A DNA stretch of 40,590 bases. Source: a virus. Below are positions 15,768-24,028 of this stretch, in pieces (within the stretch, counting starts at the first letter, position 1; every line of letters starts with the position of its first letter). The position numbers and the translations under genes were made by a program. Location of the stretch: the IMG/VR virus record IMGVR_UViG_3300006335_000050, positions 1-40,590 of that record, one strand, 5' to 3'. The notes below the pieces were generated by a model that was given only the letters and a program-made list of their open reading frames with translations, was not told the origin of the DNA and ran no database searches.

Positions 15768-16908
15768 AGTTTCTATCTCTTATTTTATCATAGTGCTTTG
15801 TAAAAGATTGAAACTTAATATGCGACTCAGGATTATATTCTGAATAATCAATATACCTTAAAACTCCATTTAATTGCGACCTTATTCCGAGACCTGTAAC
15901 AGTTTTTAAATAATTTGCAATTTTTTGATAAGCTACTTGTTTATACTTGCTAGGTAATACTGCTAAAGTATAATGTTTAGGATCTACAATGTTATATAAA
16001 ATGCCATTTGATATATCAAATCCTTGACTTTGCATATATTCTAAAAAATCAGTAATAGTTATAATATTAAAAACACTAACAACTGTATTAAAATTTAATT
16101 TAACATGAGGGGACTCTTTTTTTATAATATTTAAATTATTTTCAACATCAGTCCAAACAGTTCCCTCCCTTATATATTCAGCACGATTGCCCCAGCTATC
16201 TAAACTAGCATCAACTTGAACGTTAGCAAATTGATTCCATAATGTAGTAATACATTCTTTTTTATAAAACAAATTACTAACATTAGAATTATATCTTAAT
16301 GTAACATCAGTACGATTATTATCAATTAAGTATTCTAAAATATCATAATGCTTATCAGTAAGTAATGGCTCTCCACCAGCAAAATAAAAAACATCTATAT
16401 CTTTATAATAAGGTTCAAATTGTTCATATAAAGCATCATTGTTTTCGCCGCCTGCAAAAATAAAACTATTTTCTTTACCATCTTCTTGAGCCCAACTAGA
16501 ACTAAATGTTGCACTACACGTTCTACATTTAAAATTACAAATATTACTCCAACGCACATCCATATAACGTAATTTCATTTCATCAAGACTACCGTCTGGA
16601 TTGGTTTCGTCAATAAACGACATATACTTTGCAAACTGTCTATTGTTATGCATACGTGAACTCTTATTACCTGCTTCTTCGTGTGTCCAACATTGGCGAC
16701 AAACTGTAGGCTTCATCCCAGAAAGCATTGCCAAACGTAATTTTTTATATTCAGAACTATTCCAAATATCTTTTATAGAATTTGTATGTGTATTTCCTAA
16801 TGGTTTATTATAATCGCCTATACAACAAGGTAATACTTTACCATCTGCATTGACATACATATGAAGCCACGGAAGAATACATAGTGTTTTAGAGCTGTTT
16901 GCAGTCAT
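15730..16908 (-). CDS. Radical SAM enzyme with N-terminal twitch domain
   Basis: I use the ATG at 16908, overlapping the upstream stop by 20 bases, rather than a TTG at 16941. This gives 392 residues. The twitch site is Cys10 (LCILPW), Cys28-Cys29, Cys70 and Cys73; the radical SAM motif is Cys124-x3-Cys128-x2-Cys131 (CNFKCRTC), followed by FYFAGGEPLL and LRYNSN. The protein ends TFPELTGVF, the tail shared with two other twitch enzymes here. It is the last gene of the long minus transcription unit that begins with the virion genes, and converges with the SGNH gene. Confidence 0.9.
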   Translation of the reverse strand: MTANSSKTLCILPWLHMYVNADGKVLPCCIGDYNKPLGNTHTNSIKDIWNSSEYKKLRLAMLSGMKPTVCRQCWTHEEAGNKSSRMHNNRQFAKYMSFIDETNPDGSLDEMKLRYMDVRWSNICNFKCRTCSATFSSSWAQEDGKENSFIFAGGENNDALYEQFEPYYKDIDVFYFAGGEPLLTDKHYDILEYLIDNNRTDVTLRYNSNVSNLFYKKECITTLWNQFANVQVDASLDSWGNRAEYIREGTVWTDVENNLNIIKKESPHVKLNFNTVVSVFNIITITDFLEYMQSQGFDISNGILYNIVDPKHYTLAVLPSKYKQVAYQKIANYLKTVTGLGIRSQLNGVLRYIDYSEYNPESHIKFQSFTKHYDKIRDRNFLETFPELTGVF

Positions 16909-18265
16909 TATAAAATTTTTGTAGTTCTGGAAACGTTTCAACTAAACTACATTCTCTCCTTTTATCAAACTCAGTAAACCAATGATAAAAATCAGTACGA
17001 GCTTGTTTAAGTTTTGCTTCTTCATAATGAGTAGTTCTCATATAATCTACTACACGCCGAAATTTCTCAACTTCAATGACACTGAACTTTGTTCTATCTC
17101 CTTCTCTCTCATTATCTTGTAAAAAATCCAAATGTTGAAACATATACGGCATAAAGTCGTCTTTTGGTAAAATATTCATATCGTATATGCTAGGTTCTTT
17201 TAGATGAGGGGTGTCGAATCTTATACGTTGCCATTGTGTTTCATTGTCAGTGGAGTTATATTTTGTTCTCCACTCAAGAATTTTTTCTAATAATAAAGTA
17301 AAACTAGTTACAGAAAAAATATTAAAAGTAATCATAAAAGTTACGGGCCAACCTGTGTTACTTAAATAATAATCTAAATTTTCTTCCCATAATTTAATAT
17401 CTAACCCTGTACGAGCGTACTCGGCACGAGGTCCCCACGTATCAATACTAGTATAAAGTTTAAAACTTCTAATCTTATTGCCTGCCCTTAACATCTTAAC
17501 CTTCTCTGTTAGCTTATGTACCAACGCAGGCTTAACACCCATATTACTATTAACTTCTATTTGTATATGAGGTTTAGGATCTTTATCTAACTTGTCAAAC
17601 AAGTCCCACAAACTCTTGTGCATTAAGGGTTCTCCGCCAGTAATGCGTAATATGTTTAACGTCTTACTAACTTCAGGCCACCATTTCCACCATGCTTCTA
17701 CATAGGGGTTTTCTTCTTCCCTATCATACACCTTAAACCAGTCAATATCTTGCTTATGTGTACTTGACATACTATAAGGACCATGATCTTCTATCTCTTT
17801 CCAGTATCTACTACTGGCTTTGGGGTGACAATACCCACATTTGAAGTTACATTCATTTGAAAAACTAATTTCTATGTATTCAGGATTGATATTAAAGTCA
17901 TCATCTTCCCTTTCAATCTCTTGAACACGTTCACGTGTGTATATACTTGCTGTTTTAATATGCCTATCACTAATATATCTATCACCCATTGCCTCAATCT
18001 TCCAACAATAGTTACACCCTTCTGGTTTTTCTCCGCATAACATTTGTTTACGTTGTGCTTTTTTCTCTTTTGTATTATGTAACGCACTAGGATTGTCTTT
18101 TAACTCTTCTAATGGTATAGGGTGCGGTGCAGGATGATAACAACTATGTGTTTCACCTGTTGCAAGATAGATAGTAGTATGATGCCATTTAGCTAAACAA
18201 AATGTTGGACTAAACATCTCGTTTGTGATAGGTAGTACTTTTTTAATTCTGTCTATTTCATTCAT
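16889..18265 (-). CDS. Radical SAM enzyme with variant N-terminal twitch domain
   Basis: This 458-residue protein has Cys139-x3-Cys143-x2-Cys146 (CNFKCGYC), then LRITGGEPLMH near residue 210. The twitch region is altered: Cys23, a single Cys42 followed by Tyr-His-Pro instead of the usual Cys-Cys pair, then Cys84 and Cys87. The protein ends TFPELQKFYND. Its start shares one base with the upstream stop (TAATG) and its end overlaps the next radical SAM gene by 20 bases, so the two are likely made together. The Cys/His pattern may still bind a cluster, with His44 as a possible substitute ligand. Confidence 0.88.
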   Translation of the reverse strand: MNEIDRIKKVLPITNEMFSPTFCLAKWHHTTIYLATGETHSCYHPAPHPIPLEELKDNPSALHNTKEKKAQRKQMLCGEKPEGCNYCWKIEAMGDRYISDRHIKTASIYTRERVQEIEREDDDFNINPEYIEISFSNECNFKCGYCHPKASSRYWKEIEDHGPYSMSSTHKQDIDWFKVYDREEENPYVEAWWKWWPEVSKTLNILRITGGEPLMHKSLWDLFDKLDKDPKPHIQIEVNSNMGVKPALVHKLTEKVKMLRAGNKIRSFKLYTSIDTWGPRAEYARTGLDIKLWEENLDYYLSNTGWPVTFMITFNIFSVTSFTLLLEKILEWRTKYNSTDNETQWQRIRFDTPHLKEPSIYDMNILPKDDFMPYMFQHLDFLQDNEREGDRTKFSVIEVEKFRRVVDYMRTTHYEEAKLKQARTDFYHWFTEFDKRRECSLVETFPELQKFYNDCKQL

Positions 18266-18561
18266 TAAGCTACCCAGTTCAAATTTTTTGCATATTCTTC
18301 TGGTTGGATTTTTTCTGAAGGTCTAACTTGTGGATACTTTAATTGAAACAACATAGCTTTACGTTCATCTTTAAATGTTGCATATATGTGGCAATGAAGC
18401 ATATCAAAGTCTTGGGGTACACTTCTTTCTTCCATTAGCTTTCCACCATAAAGAAATGCATCACTTAATACGTCACCTAATTGCTCTTGCATAATTGTAT
18501 CGTGCCATATATCAGAACTTTCATCATCTTTCATACGAAATGTTCCTATATAGTATCTCAT
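18265..18561 (-). CDS. 98-residue protein of unknown function
   Basis: I do not recognise this protein. It starts RYYIGTFRMKD, has an acidic middle and ends in NLNWVA. There is no membrane segment or cysteine motif. Alternating hydrophobic residues near both ends (RYYIGTF, CHIYATF) suggest a small alpha/beta fold. It overlaps the glycosyltransferase-like gene upstream by 4 bases and the radical SAM gene downstream by 1, so it is translated in a coupled string. It could be a small partner of the radical SAM pair that follows. Confidence 0.7.
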   Translation of the reverse strand: MRYYIGTFRMKDDESSDIWHDTIMQEQLGDVLSDAFLYGGKLMEERSVPQDFDMLHCHIYATFKDERKAMLFQLKYPQVRPSEKIQPEEYAKNLNWVA

Positions 18562-19454
18562 TTTCTACCTATTACCCTATCGGTATTAACGTAAACAGTT
18601 TTAAAGAACTTACTTTGATCCTTTGACAACGGTTGATGATCCATTGGTAAGCCTAATTTATTTAAACGCCAACCAAGTTCACCTACTCTATGATATATTT
18701 CTTCGTCTGCTACTTTACTATATGTTTCATTCCACATTTTATTAAGGATAGTAAAGTCTCGTGTTTGTGAAACGTCCCAATCAGTAAGTGCAAGATGACA
18801 ACCTTCTCTAGCACCATAAATTGCCCATATACCATACTCTACATCAATACCAACATTCATCCATATTAACAATCTATGATAATTTTGCCACCAAACATCT
18901 TTTGCTAAATTAGTAACCTTTGTCCCTCTGTTAAGACTCATCTTAACACCTTCTCTAAAACCAGCTCTAAAGGCTTGGGCTTTAGTTGAGTTAATAATAC
19001 TTTCACTATAGTTGTCATTTAATTGATAATAATTGTCAAAATAGCAAAACTCTATCATAGTATCATCGTTACCATCTGTGTTTTCGTGTGTACGCATATT
19101 CTTAACAAAGTCTTTAGTCCACATTTTTAAACTACCATTACCATACATTAACCCATTGACGTTAACTTTGCCGCACCAACTAAATTGATAATCATCATCT
19201 ACGCCTAACGCATCTAAGTCAAGAACAACATTTAAAAATGTAGGATTAATTATTGTATCTCCATCAACTGTAACAAAGTGTTTAGTTTCAGACAACTCTG
19301 CACACGCCTTATGAGCGGCATCTGATCCTTCTACACCATGAACCCGTTTAGCCCATGGTACTTTTTGTACTAAATCAACATAATTCTTTTCAGCATTAGG
19401 TTCATCATAGCTTAAAAATATAATATCTTGTTCTGCAAGTTTAATATCAGACAT
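18558..19454 (-). CDS. Glycosyltransferase-like protein (SYDEPNA/DGD family)
   Basis: This 298-residue protein starts with IIFLSYDEPNAEKNYVDL near residue 11, then WAKRVHGVEGSDAAHKAC and FVTVDGDTIINPTF. The VDGD is a candidate DxD metal/nucleotide-sugar motif and the flanking fold looks GT-A like. It is a paralogue of the 226-residue protein at 10098-10778, in a different operon. A later region (about 165-240) resembles the paralogue's AFRxGFREGVKxS segment, so similarity is full length. Coupled to kdsA upstream (8-base overlap), it may use a sugar made by that pathway, but a donor cannot be assigned. Confidence 0.6.
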   Translation of the reverse strand: MSDIKLAEQDIIFLSYDEPNAEKNYVDLVQKVPWAKRVHGVEGSDAAHKACAELSETKHFVTVDGDTIINPTFLNVVLDLDALGVDDDYQFSWCGKVNVNGLMYGNGSLKMWTKDFVKNMRTHENTDGNDDTMIEFCYFDNYYQLNDNYSESIINSTKAQAFRAGFREGVKMSLNRGTKVTNLAKDVWWQNYHRLLIWMNVGIDVEYGIWAIYGAREGCHLALTDWDVSQTRDFTILNKMWNETYSKVADEEIYHRVGELGWRLNKLGLPMDHQPLSKDQSKFFKTVYVNTDRVIGRK

Positions 19455-20220
19455 AACGAGCTTTCACAAATTTTGATGTTTCATACATTACGTCCCTAAA
19501 CATCGGAAACGTTAACATATTAGGACCATCTGACGGTGCATTATCCGGATCATCATGTACTTCCATAAACAATCCATCAACACCAACTGCTACTGCGGCT
19601 CTACATAACGGTGCTACATGATTTCTGTTACCACCTGTTGATGTACCCATACCTCCTGGTTGCTGTACTGAATGAGTACCATCAAATATAACTGTATATC
19701 CTGCTTCTTTCATTATATGTAAACCTCGCATATCAACAACTAAATTATTATATCCAAAACTACTGCCACGTTCTGTAATCCAGACTTCTTTAGCACCTTT
19801 AGTTTTACTCATAATACCGTCAACTTCATATGGGGATAAAAATTGTCCTTTTTTAATGTTAACAATACATCCCGAGTCACACGCTTCTCTAATTAAATCA
19901 GTTTGTCTACAAAGAAACGCTGGAATTTGAATTACATCTACTATCCCAGCAACTTTTCTAACTTGATCTCGTTCATGAACATCTGTAAGTATCTTAAGTT
20001 TAGGAAAGCGTGACTTTATTTCTGCAAAATCTATAAGCGTTTGCTCTAAACCTACTCCACGCTTACTATCAAGACTAGTTCTATTGGCTTTATCAAAACT
20101 AGTCTTAAAATAGTAATCAAACTCTTGGTTATATACTGTAGACTTACAATACTCTATAACTTTTAAGCTATGTTCTAAACTTTCATGTTGGCATGGTCCT
20201 GCTATTACTTTAAATTTCAT
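19447..20220 (-). CDS. kdsA: 3-deoxy-D-manno-octulosonate 8-phosphate synthase (KDO-8-P synthase)
   Basis: KdsA condenses phosphoenolpyruvate with arabinose-5-phosphate to give KDO-8-phosphate, the precursor of KDO in lipopolysaccharide and capsules. The 257-residue protein, a little shorter than the usual 270-285, has AGPCQHES (residues 7-14), LTDVHERDQ, VIQIPAFLCRQTDL, NIKKGQFLSPYE, ERGSSFGYNNLVVDMR, FDGTHSVQQPGG and PSDGPNML. Cys10 in AGPC, with the later His, Glu and Asp, marks the metal-dependent class; the metal-free class has Asn there. DAHP synthase is excluded by these motifs. No KdsB, KdsC or KdsD is in the window, so the host likely supplies or completes the pathway. It overlaps both neighbours by 4-8 bases. 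Confidence 0.95.
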   Translation of the reverse strand: MKFKVIAGPCQHESLEHSLKVIEYCKSTVYNQEFDYYFKTSFDKANRTSLDSKRGVGLEQTLIDFAEIKSRFPKLKILTDVHERDQVRKVAGIVDVIQIPAFLCRQTDLIREACDSGCIVNIKKGQFLSPYEVDGIMSKTKGAKEVWITERGSSFGYNNLVVDMRGLHIMKEAGYTVIFDGTHSVQQPGGMGTSTGGNRNHVAPLCRAAVAVGVDGLFMEVHDDPDNAPSDGPNMLTFPMFRDVMYETSKFVKARYV

Positions 20221-20486
20221 GCTTTACGCTTTCTCAACCATAACGGAATGTACCAAACAATCATAAAAACAGGTACCGCTATTAAAACCCAAACATATTT
20301 TGCTTCCCACAAGTAAATCATTCCAAGAACAGCAAGAATATCAATAGTACTGTGAACAATTAGGAACCATTTCCTAGTCATTCTATCCATAAGACGTTGT
20401 CTAACATCACGTAGGTATGGACTATAATGTCGGATCATACTAAATCCGTCATTTAATAGAAAAATTAATAAACATATATAAAACAT
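20217..20486 (-). CDS. Small membrane protein
   Basis: This 89-residue protein has two clear hydrophobic segments at about residues 41-60 and 64-83, and a shorter hydrophobic N-terminus (residues 2-11). Between them are basic stretches (RDVRQRLMDRMTRK, WLRKRKA) typical of cytoplasmic sides. The ATG at 20486 shares a base with the upstream stop and has GGAGG about 12 bases before it; an internal ATG at 20438 is a possible alternative that would drop the first hydrophobic segment. The function is unknown. It could anchor a glycan-modifying complex in the inner membrane. Confidence 0.65.
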   Translation of the reverse strand: MFYICLLIFLLNDGFSMIRHYSPYLRDVRQRLMDRMTRKWFLIVHSTIDILAVLGMIYLWEAKYVWVLIAVPVFMIVWYIPLWLRKRKA

Positions 20487-21037
20487 TATCGTATTACCTC
20501 CAAGGTATATTTGTCAAATCTTTTCATTGTATAAATTGAAACAGGCTCACCCTGAAATTCAAAATCTTCTGTAAATGGTAGACTATGTTCTAGTTTACCG
20601 AAATCAAATTGCAAAGTTTTATAAAGAATGTTAGGATCATTTTTTCTAGTGACACTAAAACTTAATTTATTATTGAAACTTACGTTTTGTGACAATAAAT
20701 TAACTTTAAGATTACCACCTATACTAATTGTCCAACAAGTATCCTTAATATTTTGTGTTATTGTTAAATCTGCATTACTAGTCTTTCTAGTAGGGACTTC
20801 ATATATGAGATCATTGACATTGTATGAGTCTATTTCGTCTAATAAACGAGATTTTAATTCGTATTGTTTTTTACGTTTGGAGTATTCAACACAATAATGA
20901 GATAATTGCTCGATACCTTTTAAAATACCATCAACACTCCTTGGCTCTACCTCAATAAAACTTCCTTCTGTTGGTTTAAAGTTAGGTAATGATAAAACTT
21001 CACCTGTGTCTGGATTAAAAACAGCATATCGTTCCAT
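20486..21037 (-). CDS. 183-residue protein of unknown function
   Basis: Not recognised. The protein starts MERYAVFNPDTGEVLSLPNF, has a coiled-coil-prone charged segment at about residues 45-75, and then beta-rich stretches to the end (LTITQN, TISIGGNLKVNLL, LSFSVTR). This layout is reminiscent of small phage fibre-associated or chaperone proteins, but no family can be named. It sits between GT8-like genes and the small membrane protein, 1 base after the upstream stop. Confidence 0.65.
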   Translation of the reverse strand: MERYAVFNPDTGEVLSLPNFKPTEGSFIEVEPRSVDGILKGIEQLSHYCVEYSKRKKQYELKSRLLDEIDSYNVNDLIYEVPTRKTSNADLTITQNIKDTCWTISIGGNLKVNLLSQNVSFNNKLSFSVTRKNDPNILYKTLQFDFGKLEHSLPFTEDFEFQGEPVSIYTMKRFDKYTLEVIR

Positions 21038-21038
21038 A

Positions 21039-21875
21039 TTATACTCCTACCCACTTTCTATATTTCTTAATTTTGTCATGCGTAACAAAATCGTTCTCAG
21101 TATAATGAAAGATTCCTTGTTGCATATGATTTCCTATTTTTAATTTTAATTCTGGCGTTAAATAACTACCTACACGGTTCTGCCATTTACTACCAGGCTG
21201 TTCCCACCCTTGCACATATGGTTTCATATGTATAAAACTTGGAAATAAACATTTATTATTTGTAATCTTCTTATCACAGTCAAGTATTTTAGCAACTATT
21301 GCCGCACTTAAATCTACACTTAAACTTTTTTGGTATAATTCTTTAGCATACTTGCTATAAAACAGTTCCCAATTATTCATTACCAATTCTAACCATGTAT
21401 AAAACTCTTTTGCAAACTCTGACTTTTTAAAATAATGAAATCCTGCATATAAATTTGGTAACTTATTTGCAGTAAAAGTTTTACGATAATAATCGCTTGT
21501 TATTAACTCTCCTCTATACGTGTAAACATTACTAACAAAAAATAAATCATAATTTTTTAAAAAAGTCCACCATGTATCTAAGTTTTGTAATACTAACATA
21601 TCAGTATCAAGCACAATTGTTTCGTCATATGGTGATGCATGATACAACTTCCAACGATTATCTACTTTCCAGTCTTTATTTTCTGCACTATCATTCCATG
21701 GTATTTCTTTAATGTCATCAAATAATTTATGATACCTGTTTGGAACTGTATCATTAGTAACCAAACAAATATTACAATCTTTTTGAGTTGCTTTTAAGCT
21801 CATAGCTAATAGACACGCTTGTTTTACATAATCGTCCTCACTATTTTGTGCTAAAAATACGAAACCTTTACGCAT
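21039..21875 (-). CDS. GT8-like glycosyltransferase
   Basis: This 278-residue protein has the order of a GT-A enzyme of the GT8 kind: GFVFLAQNSEDDYVKQA at the N-terminus, CLVTND for the first nucleotide-binding strand, SPYDETIVLDTDMLVL near residues 87-102 with the DxD motif (DTD), and FHYFKKSE plus IHMKPYVQGW further on. It is a paralogue of the next gene upstream, which it overlaps by 8 bases. It is cytoplasmic, with no membrane segment. The tandem copies suggest two successive sugar transfers or two acceptors. It lies downstream of the tail genes in the same transcription unit. Confidence 0.75.
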   Translation of the reverse strand: MRKGFVFLAQNSEDDYVKQACLLAMSLKATQKDCNICLVTNDTVPNRYHKLFDDIKEIPWNDSAENKDWKVDNRWKLYHASPYDETIVLDTDMLVLQNLDTWWTFLKNYDLFFVSNVYTYRGELITSDYYRKTFTANKLPNLYAGFHYFKKSEFAKEFYTWLELVMNNWELFYSKYAKELYQKSLSVDLSAAIVAKILDCDKKITNNKCLFPSFIHMKPYVQGWEQPGSKWQNRVGSYLTPELKLKIGNHMQQGIFHYTENDFVTHDKIKKYRKWVGV

Positions 21876-22719
21876 TGTCTATTATCCTATTAAGGCTAAA
21901 CTTGTTAATTACATGAACACTAGTACCTCTTATTCTTAGTGGCGTATATTCTCCTAAATAATTTTCCTTTTGTATTAAGAACAAAAAGTTATCATCTTTT
22001 AATTTCCACAAAATGTCCTTGTCACTTATAAAAAACATTTTACCTGGCATTTTATGAGAAAAATCCCCACGTTGATATCCATTCATTATATGAATAGCAA
22101 TACTAAACACCCAGTCATTACGAAACGTGCCCTTGTTAATTTGAAAGATACTATTATAATGGCCCCAATTTTCTTGGATATGCTTTGTTAGTTCAAAAAA
22201 TATCTTATTAGTTTCTGTTTTTCTAAAAAATACACACGTTGCCCAATAGAAATCAACACTAGTATCACTAACATGAACAAATTGTGCATGATCTCTAAAA
22301 CCACTTAAATCATGTGCTTCTTTATAAATTAAAAAATCATGGTCCTGTGTAAAACAATGCTTAAACAAAGAATCACTTATAACATAATCACTATCCAACA
22401 TTAGTGTTTCATCATATGGTGTTAAATCAAACGCACTAGTTCTTAAATCATTTTTAAATTCTAGTTGTTTAAAGATATTAGTACCATCATAATAACGTTT
22501 TACACTTGGTGAACACGCAACTGGCACTTCAATGACTTGGTCAAAAACTGTTTTATAATCTTTATATGTATCTTTAAGGTAATTAACACTATCCGTAACT
22601 ATAGATGTAGGAAGATTTAAGTATTCCTTAATACGCTTTGCTAGAAAATGTGCTTGTTTTACGTAATCTATTTGGGCATTATTTCGAGCAAAAATTAATA
22701 TACCTTTATTCTTGCTCAT
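21868..22719 (-). CDS. GT8-like glycosyltransferase
   Basis: The start is the ATG at 22719; the adjacent upstream codon at 22722 is TTG. The 283-residue protein has GILIFARNNAQIDYVKQA, PTSIVTDS, TPYDETLMLDSDYVIS with DSD as the metal motif, and a long C-terminal region with RNDWVFSIAIHIMNGY. The N-terminal motif, YVKQAHFLA, matches YVKQACLLA in the paralogue downstream. The GT8 family transfers glucose, galactose or related sugars with retention; the acceptor is unknown. Its start lies 14 bases inside the upstream gene. Confidence 0.72.
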   Translation of the reverse strand: MSKNKGILIFARNNAQIDYVKQAHFLAKRIKEYLNLPTSIVTDSVNYLKDTYKDYKTVFDQVIEVPVACSPSVKRYYDGTNIFKQLEFKNDLRTSAFDLTPYDETLMLDSDYVISDSLFKHCFTQDHDFLIYKEAHDLSGFRDHAQFVHVSDTSVDFYWATCVFFRKTETNKIFFELTKHIQENWGHYNSIFQINKGTFRNDWVFSIAIHIMNGYQRGDFSHKMPGKMFFISDKDILWKLKDDNFLFLIQKENYLGEYTPLRIRGTSVHVINKFSLNRIIDNA

Positions 22720-23062
22720 CAACTAATCCAGATACAGATCTTTTAGTTCTAATCTTTTCGTACTCTGTTTGATATTCATTTGTTGCTGTAAAATAAATAT
22801 CGAGTACATCATCAAAAAATTTAATTAAATCGTCAATCTTAATCGGTGTATCATTATCATCAAGCAAAACTATATCAGAATCATTACCTTTATTAATAAG
22901 CATACTTACAAAAGTAATTAATTCTTTAGTTACTGAAAATTGACCACCATTAAAATAATGAACAGCACTTTGATAATACTTTTCTTTTAAAACACGCTTT
23001 TGGTTATTGAGCGTTACCATATAATTAGAAAAGTCTAATGCTTTAGATAACCGTTCATCCAT
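22706..23062 (-). CDS. 118-residue protein of unknown function
   Basis: I do not recognise this short, helical, charged protein. A helix with Lys/Tyr (residues 22-34) is followed by a segment with acidic turns (DIVLLDDNDTPIKIDDL) and a C-terminal helix. No cysteines or membrane segments. The ATG has AGGAGA about 6 bases upstream, and a weak TAAATA element sits in the gap before it, so this gene may start a transcription subunit carrying the glycosyltransferases, KdsA and radical SAM genes. Confidence 0.7.
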   Translation of the reverse strand: MDERLSKALDFSNYMVTLNNQKRVLKEKYYQSAVHYFNGGQFSVTKELITFVSMLINKGNDSDIVLLDDNDTPIKIDDLIKFFDDVLDIYFTATNEYQTEYEKIRTKRSVSGLVDEQE

Positions 23063-23085
23063 AACTATCTCCTATAATACGTGTG

Positions 23086-23092
23086 TATTTAC
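23086..23092 (-). promoter_or_regulatory. Possible weak late-promoter element (GTAAATA)
   Basis: On the minus strand the 56-base gap before the gene at 23062 reads ctGTAAATAcac, matching the TAAATA core of the other elements but with G instead of A or T before it. It is placed about 25 bases before an ATG with a good Shine-Dalgarno. It would allow separate expression of the glycosylation/radical SAM genes from the tail genes. Nothing else is seen in this gap. Confidence 0.35.
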
Positions 23093-23118
23093 AGGAAATT
23101 TAGCTTGGAGATGTTAAA

Positions 23119-24024
23119 TTAGGTTAAGTTACTGCCAGGATCGTTGGCATACGTTGGTGTTGGAACCGAAACGTTTACGCCAGTAGGACGGAATTGTGTA
23201 ACAATACTTGTAAGGGTACCACTAACTAATTCATCAGTTGGTGTACCTGGCTCTGTAGGATCATCATCATCAAAATTAACTCTAAATTGTAATACTGATG
23301 GATCTACTGCTACATCACCTTTTACTTCAATAATATAATGGTTTTCTGCATATGGTGCCGAGCCTTGTTTGTCAAAAATTGCTTGGAAACTTGTAGTAAG
23401 ATCATGATAACCAATAGCTGAACCAGTACCTGATCCTGTTGCTGACGTGGCTGTATAGTTAAATTTTATTGTTTGCATATTAGATAATATTGTAGCCCAA
23501 TTAATTGATTTAGCTTCAGCTGGAAATGACTGAAGATTTGCTGAAAAACGAACTTCGCCGCCTGCATTAAAGAAATGCCTTGCATGATTACCATCTGTAA
23601 ACGTCACATTTACTAAATGATCAAGTTGACCATTCCAATCAGTAGTATACTGACCTTGAACGGCCGCTTCAGCAGTACCTTGATTTACATCAATTGCGAA
23701 TTTATTATTTTCTAATGTAGTAGTTTCACTTTCAAACTGAGCAACACCCTTTTTATTAACAGAGTTACTATCTTCAATTACATCTGCTACGTCAATAATT
23801 ACAATTTCGGCAGGGCCTAAGTTTGATTGGTGTTTTATACCAGCCTCTATATCATTAAACAATAACGCCATGTGAGTTGCTGTTACTGTTTCTGCTACGG
23901 CAACTTGAGAACTATTCAAGGATTGGCCATATCCGTCGTCTCCGGAGCCATTTCCCATAATCGTAGCAACTCGACTCTGTAAATTATTGTATCGAGCCGC
24001 TGTAATAATATCGCCTACTGCCAT
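23119..24024 (-). CDS. Putative virion structural protein
   Basis: This 301-residue protein starts MAVGDIITAARYNNLQSRV, followed by a Gly-rich turn (GNGSGDDGYGQ) and beta-rich sequence such as HARHFFNAGGEVRFSA and HYIIEVKGDV to the end. I recall similar openings in fibre-associated proteins of marine T4-like phages; I cannot name the part. The gene is 4 bases after the fibre gene upstream and preceded by AAGG. Being last in the structural block it may be a fibre or baseplate accessory. Confidence 0.65.
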   Translation of the reverse strand: MAVGDIITAARYNNLQSRVATIMGNGSGDDGYGQSLNSSQVAVAETVTATHMALLFNDIEAGIKHQSNLGPAEIVIIDVADVIEDSNSVNKKGVAQFESETTTLENNKFAIDVNQGTAEAAVQGQYTTDWNGQLDHLVNVTFTDGNHARHFFNAGGEVRFSANLQSFPAEAKSINWATILSNMQTIKFNYTATSATGSGTGSAIGYHDLTTSFQAIFDKQGSAPYAENHYIIEVKGDVAVDPSVLQFRVNFDDDDPTEPGTPTDELVSGTLTSIVTQFRPTGVNVSVPTPTYANDPGSNLT

Positions 24025-24028
24025 GTTC

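Noticed and set aside
19447-20220. DAHP synthase instead of KDO-8-P synthase
   Set aside because: AGPC, GQFLSPYE, ERGSSFGYNNLVVDMR and DGTHSVQQPGG are KdsA signatures.
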